From assembly GCA_031288005.1 (NCBI GenBank), contig JAITSE010000030.1, positions 1 to 17,159 of the forward strand: a stretch of 17,159 nucleotides of DNA, in the 5' to 3' direction. This document shows positions 13,240 through 17,159 of this stretch, piece by piece. Source of the stretch: Treponema sp. GTDB lineage: Bacteria > Spirochaetota > Spirochaetia > Treponematales > Breznakiellaceae. Positions within the stretch are counted from its first letter, which is position 1, and each line of letters starts with the position of its first letter. Below the pieces are notes generated by a model, which was not told the DNA's origin, ran no database searches, and saw only the letters and a program-made list of their open reading frames with translations. Made by a program: the position numbers and the translations under genes.

Positions 13240-14208
13240 CTAGTACCAAACAGTACTCTTTTCTTTGGGGATGTCCTTCCACAAAACAGTAGAAAGATAA
13301 CGCTCCCCCGTATCCGGGAGTATGGCCGCCACGGTCTTTCCCCGGTTCTCCGTCCTAGCAGCCACTCTCGCCGCGGCAAAGGCCGCCGCGCCTGAGGATA
13401 TGCCCACGAGCAGCCCCTCCACCCTGGCAAGAACCCTGGCGGTGTCTACAGCCTCCTCGTTTTTCACCCGGAAAATCTCATCGACAAGGCTTAGGTCGAG
13501 AACATCAGGCACGAAGCCCGCGCCTATGCCCTGAATTTGATGGGGGCCAGGTTTGCCGCCTGAAAGTACGGGCGAAGCGTCAGGCTCCACGGCGACGGCT
13601 TTTACACCTGGATTTTTCTCCTTCAGCGCAGCGGCCGCGCCTGTAATAGTACCGCCAGTTCCCACACCGGCCACAAGTATGTCCACCCTGCCGCCCGCTG
13701 CCTCCCATATTTCGGGGCCCGTAGTTTTTCTGTGAATCTCCGGATTGGCCGGGTTGGAAAACTGCTGTAGCACAAGGCTGTCCCTGATCTGGGCGTTAAG
13801 CTCCAGGGCTTTATTCACCGCCCCCTTCATGCCCAGAACGCCTTTAGTCAGCACAAGTTCTGCGCCAAGGGCAAGGAGAAGCTGCCGACGTTCAACGCTC
13901 ATGGTGTCGGGCATGGTGAGGACGAGCCTATATCCCCTGGCGGCAGCCGCAAAGGCAAGGCCGATTCCTGTGTTCCCGCTCGTAGGCTCGATGAGGACAG
14001 TCCCAGGCTTGAGGCGGCCCCGCTCCTCAGCGTCTTCTATCATGGCTTTTGCGATACGGTCCTTGACGCTGGAAAGGGGGTTGAAGCACTCCAGTTTAAA
14101 AAGTATCTCCGCCTCCTCTATCCCCGCAAGTTTTTCAAAACGCCGGGGCCGGAACAGCGGCGTCCAGCCTACAAGTCCGGTTAGACTATCAACAACAGCG
14201 CTTCGCAT
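13240..14208 (-). CDS. cysK: Cysteine synthase (O-acetylserine sulfhydrylase)
   Basis: A PLP enzyme that replaces the acetate of O-acetylserine with sulfide or another thiol to give cysteine. In the 322-residue protein from ATG 14208 the PLP lysine is K49 in [18 protein letters not shown] at 75-85 is the substrate loop, [10 protein letters not shown] binds phosphate, [12 protein letters not shown] follows, and ISSGAA and [11 protein letters not shown] close the core. This is the canonical CysK order and length. Earlier starts exist at 14217 and 14247; [14 protein letters not shown] aligns best with family N-termini, so 14208 was chosen. The 5' end overlaps the nifB stop region by about 20 bases and the next gene starts 11 bases downstream, so it is firmly inside the nitrogenase-like operon. 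It may supply or capture sulfur for that system. Confidence 0.93.
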   Translation of the reverse strand: MRSAVVDSLTGLVGWTPLFRPRRFEKLAGIEEAEILFKLECFNPLSSVKDRIAKAMIEDAEERGRLKPGTVLIEPTSGNTGIGLAFAAAARGYRLVLTMPDTMSVERRQLLLALGAELVLTKGVLGMKGAVNKALELNAQIRDSLVLQQFSNPANPEIHRKTTGPEIWEAAGGRVDILVAGVGTGGTITGAAAALKEKNPGVKAVAVEPDASPVLSGGKPGPHQIQGIGAGFVPDVLDLSLVDEIFRVKNEEAVDTARVLARVEGLLVGISSGAAAFAAARVAARTENRGKTVAAILPDTGERYLSTVLWKDIPKEKSTVWY

Positions 14209-15526
14209 AAGGTTCATTTTCCTTTCCGGCAACGAGGTTTTCCGCAAATTCTTTTACCGCTTTAGCGGTGTAGTTATAGGTCATAAAGAAATGAATCCCC
14301 TTTTCCCTAAGCCGGCGCAGGGGTTCATCACCTATACGCACAGCGATAACGCCGGTACATCCCGCAACGGTTTCAATGATTGAATTAAGCGTTTCTTCAT
14401 GATTCCCAACGGCGCTTTCAATTTCAGGGCCGCAGTTTTCCTTTCCGCGGCAGTATTGTGATACTTCGCGGCGTTCGATAAATTCAACTTTTCCATTTTC
14501 GTACCGGTAAATATAAAAGGCCGAAGCGTGTCCGAAATGCATATCTACTACCATGCCGTTTTTTGAAGCTACCGCAAAAAGCGGAGCGTCAGCAGTATTA
14601 CTGCCCTCTATCTTATTTTTTTGTGCCACATCCGGTTTGCATCCGCCGGTAAACAGATATGAAATATCTTCGTCCAGAGTTCCCGCGGCATCAGCCCGGC
14701 ACTGCCGGCAGTGGTACATTTGGGGAAGAATTGCTTCGCACTTTTTTCGCATTCCGGTGATTTCGGCGTTGCTCACCATGGGCAGATGCTCAAAGATAGT
14801 TCCCGCAACCGGGATGAGCTGCATGATATTACAAACAGCGGCTCCAGCTTCCTTCACTTTGGCCGCAATATCCGGGATGATGCTATCGTTTAAGCCTTTG
14901 AGCATGACGATGTTCACCTTGCAGACCAGGCCCAAATCCTTAAGTCGCGCAATACCTTCATATTGATTCCTAATGAGTATCTCCGCGCCTTCAGCGCCGG
15001 AATAACGCCGCCCTTCATATTCTACAAAACGGTATATCCGCTTCCCGGCGAGAGGCTCCAGAGCGTTTACCGTTACCGTCACATGGGAGACGCCGAGGGC
15101 GGCTATTTCTTCGGCGCAGTTTGGGAGCATGAGACCGTTAGTGGAAAGACAGAGGGTAATATCTGGGTCCTCCGCTCGAAGGAGGGAAAAGGTTTCCCGT
15201 GTCTTTTCAAAATCCGCCAGGGCGTCTCCAGGACCCGCTATACCCGCCACATCTATCCTGCCAAGATGTTTCTTTACCGCCATATAACGTTCCAGAGCTT
15301 CTTTTGGGGTCAGTACTCCAGCGCTTACACCTGGACGGCTTTCATTTGGGCAAGCGTAGTTCCGGCGGCAGTAATTGCACTGGATATTGCAGGACGGCGC
15401 TACCGGCAGGTGGATACGGCTGTTTTTCCCGCCGCATCCGTTAAAGCATGGGTGGGTCAAAGACTTGAGAAGGTTCGCGTTTTTATCCGTCAGCCTCGCT
15501 GTAAAAAGGCTTTTTTCCTTTGCCAA
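14189..15526 (-). CDS. nifB: NifB, nitrogenase cofactor radical-SAM enzyme with NifX-type domain
   Basis: NifB fuses two 4Fe-4S clusters with a SAM-derived carbide to give NifB-co (8Fe-9S-C), the core for nitrogenase-type cofactors. The 445-residue protein begins with HPCFN (25-29). It has the radical-SAM triad as CNIQCNYC (C46, C50, C53) followed by [25 protein letters not shown] at about 94-104, and the Cys pair [12 protein letters not shown] at about 271-282. From about 316 to 432 there is a NifX/NafY-type cofactor-binding domain ([18 protein letters not shown]). The length is normal for two-domain NifB. The start is TTG 15526 with AGGAG six bases upstream. First gene of the operon, with its own strong promoter at 15569-15598. 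Its presence indicates that an Fe-S-C cofactor is made for the downstream component 1 proteins. Confidence 0.95.
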   Translation of the reverse strand: MAKEKSLFTARLTDKNANLLKSLTHPCFNGCGGKNSRIHLPVAPSCNIQCNYCRRNYACPNESRPGVSAGVLTPKEALERYMAVKKHLGRIDVAGIAGPGDALADFEKTRETFSLLRAEDPDITLCLSTNGLMLPNCAEEIAALGVSHVTVTVNALEPLAGKRIYRFVEYEGRRYSGAEGAEILIRNQYEGIARLKDLGLVCKVNIVMLKGLNDSIIPDIAAKVKEAGAAVCNIMQLIPVAGTIFEHLPMVSNAEITGMRKKCEAILPQMYHCRQCRADAAGTLDEDISYLFTGGCKPDVAQKNKIEGSNTADAPLFAVASKNGMVVDMHFGHASAFYIYRYENGKVEFIERREVSQYCRGKENCGPEIESAVGNHEETLNSIIETVAGCTGVIAVRIGDEPLRRLREKGIHFFMTYNYTAKAVKEFAENLVAGKENEPYAKRCC

Positions 15527-15568
15527 AACCAGCTCCTAGTATTTATATCGTTTTTCTAAAATAAAATT

Positions 15569-15598
15569 ACTATAACAAATTAGAAATCATTTTGTCAA
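15569..15598 (-). promoter_or_regulatory. Sigma70-type promoter of the nifB operon
   Basis: On the minus strand TTGACA (15598-15593) is a perfect -35 box and TATAGT (15574-15569) a near-perfect -10 box, separated by 18 bases in an AT-rich stretch. The -10 lies 42 bases upstream of the nifB TTG start. No sigma54-type (GG-N10-GC) element is evident, unlike many proteobacterial nif operons. Confidence 0.75.
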
Positions 15599-15611
15599 GT
15601 ATTCGCAATAC
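15599..15611. promoter_or_regulatory. Candidate operator palindrome abutting the nifB -35 box
   Basis: GTATT-CGC-AATAC is a perfect 5-bp inverted repeat directly upstream of the -35 hexamer of the nifB promoter. Its position suits an activator or repressor contacting RNA polymerase. The binding protein is unknown. Confidence 0.45.
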
Positions 15612-15697
15612 GGGGAGTCCGCCGCGGGATAATAAGGTGAATACCGCTCGTTATGTCTTTAAACTTTGAAGTCCGCTTAATACAGACCGGAAGCCTG

Positions 15698-15727
15698 TTG
15701 CACAAAACAGGGGAATTATGATAAAAT
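15698..15727 (+). promoter_or_regulatory. Promoter of the 74-residue gene
   Basis: TTGCAC (15698-15703) and TAAAAT (15722-15727) are separated by 18 bases, and the ATG of the downstream gene is 56 bases after the -10. It is divergent from the nifB promoter, about 100 bases away. Confidence 0.5.
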
Positions 15728-15783
15728 GTAAAACGGTAAATTAAAATTTACAGAGATTAGTCAAAACCAACAGGAGATTTTAT

Positions 15784-16008
15784 ATGCCGGAACCGGCGAA
15801 ACGCGATGCCAATGCGCCCAAATTTCTCGAAATTACAATCAAAGACAACAATGGCAAACTTTGGTCAACCATCTATGCCCAGGGAAAAGACTTTTCCACA
15901 GGTTCGGTGGGTTACTATGCCTCGGATAAAATCGTAAACCCGGAAAGCGCCGAACGCTACCAGTGCGGTTTGAGTTTTACACTCATCGGGTCTAAGCCGT
16001 CAAAGTAA
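15784..16008 (+). CDS. Small conserved-looking protein, 74 residues
   Basis: The ATG at 15784 has AGGAG seven bases upstream and a promoter further up, so expression is well supported. The protein is soluble and beta-rich in appearance: KFLEITIKDNNGKLWSTIYA, then DFSTGSVGYYASDKIVNPES and ERYQCGLSFTLIGSKP. It contains one cysteine and no signal peptide or membrane helix. From memory, similar short proteins occur in Treponema genomes without known function. It stands alone between the nifB promoter and the Cys-rich gene at 16117. Confidence 0.75.
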   Translation: MPEPAKRDANAPKFLEITIKDNNGKLWSTIYAQGKDFSTGSVGYYASDKIVNPESAERYQCGLSFTLIGSKPSK

Positions 16009-16065
16009 ACTGCGGCGGCATAGTTTAGCCCTTCCTCCTAAAATACGCCGGCCTGATCCCATGAA

Positions 16066-16099
16066 GCGGCCCCAAGGCCGGAATAGCGTCGGCTTTTTT
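16066..16099 (+). terminator. Possible intrinsic terminator after the 74-residue gene
   Basis: CGGCC (16067-16071) pairs with GGCCG (16076-16080) over a CCAA loop. A second overlapping option pairs GCCG (16077-16080) with CGGC (16090-16093), directly followed by six T (16094-16099). The stem nearest the T-run is only four pairs, so the call is weak. Confidence 0.35.
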
Positions 16100-16116
16100 G
16101 TGATACCCCGCAAAGT

Positions 16117-16314
16117 ATGAAAGGTAATTTAAGGCCCGGTTCCAGGGCGCCAAACTGCCTCAAATGCGTCCATTTCAAAGTTAGCTGGGACCCAATACAT
16201 CCCCGCTCCTGCGGAGTCTTCGGGATAAAATGCCAAAACCTGCCCTCTACAGAAGTTTTCAGGGCCGCCGGCCTCCACTGTCCCTCATTCCAACTGAAAG
16301 ATGGGGTCAAATGA
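16117..16314 (+). CDS. Small cysteine-rich protein, putative metal binding, 65 residues
   Basis: The 65-residue protein has five cysteines: C14 and C17 (CLKC), C32, C39 and C55. They sit in the frame C-x2-C-x-HF-x-x-SWDP, then P-x-SCGVFG, LPSTEVFRAAG and HCPSF. From memory this pattern recurs in short proteins of delta-proteobacteria and spirochaetes (CxxCxxF-xxTWDxxxPxxCxxFGFK-xxxPSxxVxxxSGxxCxxF). That suggests a real conserved family, perhaps with a zinc or iron site, of unknown function. The ribosome binding site is poor. The minus-strand frame over the same bases lacks such a pattern and is taken as a shadow. Confidence 0.65.
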   Translation: MKGNLRPGSRAPNCLKCVHFKVSWDPIHPRSCGVFGIKCQNLPSTEVFRAAGLHCPSFQLKDGVK

Positions 16315-16315
16315 T

Positions 16316-16414
16316 GCCCCCTTCCCCCCTCCCGGTCCTCTAGCCCCACCCCAGTCCCCTCACCGTCCCGATTTCCCGCCTTCTCAACACGCCCGCGCCC
16401 CCCTTCCCCCTCCC
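16316..16414 (-). other. G-rich tract with quadruplex-forming potential
   Basis: Between the Cys-rich gene and the penicillin-binding protein stop, the minus strand is almost all purine with repeated G-runs. One set is GGG, GGGGG, GGGGGG and GGG (16414-16392) with loops of 1-3 bases, a classical four-run quadruplex pattern; a second set lies at about 16316-16358. It is in the 3' untranslated part of the pbpC mRNA. No hairpin terminator is visible there. Confidence 0.5.
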
Positions 16415-16421
16415 TCCATAT

Positions 16422-17159
16422 TCACCTAACCTCGAACTCCACCCTCGCGCTGGCCCCCCCCTCATCCTCCACCAGAACAGTGTGCCGCCCCCGTGTGAGG
16501 GGCAGCACGAAGACTCCCGCCTGGTTCAGCACGCCTTGCAGATACCCGCCGTCATAGACAAAAGCCCCGGGCGCGAAAGAGGCGGTCTCAATACGCAGGG
16601 CCTGGGCCTCAGGCGGAAGGCCGCTGTCCAGGTAGTACACCGCGCCGGGCAGGGGACTCCGTATCCGCCCGCCCCCTGAGCCGGCGCCGGAGGCGTTGCC
16701 AATTCCCCCGGAGCGGAAACGCTCCGTAAGCCAGGCCCGGTATTCCGGGGGGAAGCGCACCTCCCCGCCCAAGTGCCAGTCGCAGGGCGCGATCCTCCCG
16801 CCGCTGGCGGAAACGGAGTTTCCGAAGGCTGCGTCGCTTGAGACCCACTCCCGGGCCGTTCCCGGACACGAGGGACCCGCCGCCATGCCGGAAAGCGCGC
16901 AGACCCGCAGCTCCCGCAGCGAAGCCGGCGCGGGACCGCCCGGATGCTCCCCGGAACCCGCCCCGCCCGGACCCGCGGATTCTTCCATAGCGGCAAGGAG
17001 GTCCCGGACAATAAGGGCCGGGATGGAGCTTCCGGTCCGGCCCACCACAGTCTCGCCTGAGAAATTGCCCATCCATACCCCCACGGTGAAACGCCGGGTA
17101 GCTCCCAGGGCCCAGATATGCTGAAACTGATTCGCCGTGCCGGTCTTGAACATGGAGGG
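16422..17159 (-). CDS. pbpC: Penicillin-binding protein 1C, C-terminal part (partial)
   Basis: The gene enters from beyond 17159 and ends at 16422, leaving 245 codons visible. The transpeptidase KTG motif appears as FKTGTANQFQHIWALG at the start, followed by FTVGVWMGNFSGE and the end of the transpeptidase domain. Then come a Gly/Pro/Ala-rich linker and the PBP1C-specific C-terminal region (VCALSGMAAGPSCPGTAREWV, then IRSPLPGAVYYLDSGLPPEAQ and VFVLPLTRGRHTVLVEDEGG), the latter typical of the BiPBP_C domain. The full protein would be a periplasmic bifunctional glycosyltransferase/transpeptidase of about 750-800 residues anchored in the inner membrane. The N-terminal glycosyltransferase domain and the active-site SxxK are outside the window. 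Confidence 0.88.
   Translation of the reverse strand, partial: PSMFKTGTANQFQHIWALGATRRFTVGVWMGNFSGETVVGRTGSSIPALIVRDLLAAMEESAGPGGAGSGEHPGGPAPASLRELRVCALSGMAAGPSCPGTAREWVSSDAAFGNSVSASGGRIAPCDWHLGGEVRFPPEYRAWLTERFRSGGIGNASGAGSGGGRIRSPLPGAVYYLDSGLPPEAQALRIETASFAPGAFVYDGGYLQGVLNQAGVFVLPLTRGRHTVLVEDEGGASARVEFEVR

Noticed and set aside
13229..13282. Longer start of the beta-like component 1 gene at 13282
   Set aside because: It would overlap cysK by 43 bases and adds 18 residues out of family register; GTG 13228 has a proper ribosome binding site.
10372..15526. Classical nifHDK nitrogenase operon
   Set aside because: There is no nifH, the subunit order is reversed, the alpha-like subunit has no aligned cofactor His, and the promoter is sigma70-like.
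16038..16349. 103-residue minus-strand frame
   Set aside because: It overlaps the Cys-patterned 65-residue plus-strand gene and shows no family features.

Overview
The window looks like the chromosome of a spirochaete, most probably a Treponema of the termite-gut type. This is inferred from gene content: a NifB/nitrogenase-like operon, an NDH-2–DoxX fusion, two small spirochaete-style proteins, and many hairpin repeats together with decayed REP-associated transposase (RAYT) genes. No rRNA or other marker is present, so the genus is an inference.

Layout. (1) 1-810 is repeat-dense non-coding DNA: an array of fifteen 21-bp units each built around a 12-bp palindrome, then several hairpins flanked by the conserved word GCAAAACTCC. 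(2) 4652-666, minus strand, is a tight three-gene operon: an NADH dehydrogenase II-like flavoprotein fused to a DoxX-like membrane domain, a long-chain polyprenyl diphosphate synthase, and an FAD synthetase (RibF) that lacks the riboflavin kinase domain and whose 3' end runs into a hairpin repeat. The three products could supply an enzyme, a quinone side chain and a cofactor to one membrane redox activity. (3) 4653-5080 is AT-rich and intergenic, with three hairpins in a MITE-like block. (4) 5081-9320 is a graveyard of mobile DNA: an unknown gene split by an in-frame TAA, an IS200-type tnpA cut at its 3' end, a phage polyvalent-protein fragment joined to it head-on, and a minus-strand phage morphogenesis cassette. 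That cassette includes a probable tail-assembly-chaperone gene with a -1 frameshift at a run of six G. (5) 9318-10360 holds two RAYT remnants; the larger is interrupted by two REP hairpin elements and a nonsense codon.

(6) 15526-10372, minus strand, is the centrepiece: a four-gene operon nifB – cysK – nitrogenase component 1 beta-like – alpha-like, from one strong sigma70-type promoter with a palindrome abutting the -35. Both component 1 subunits keep the three P-cluster-type cysteines, but the alpha-like subunit shows no His at the position of the FeMo-cofactor ligand, and no nifH lies in the operon. This fits a nitrogenase-like reductase outside classical N2 fixation. The embedded cysteine synthase suggests a link to sulfur metabolism, loosely comparable to methylthio-alkane reductase; that is a hypothesis. 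(7) 15698-17159 has two small conserved-looking genes on the plus strand and the 3' part of a penicillin-binding protein 1C gene on the minus strand, leaving the window.
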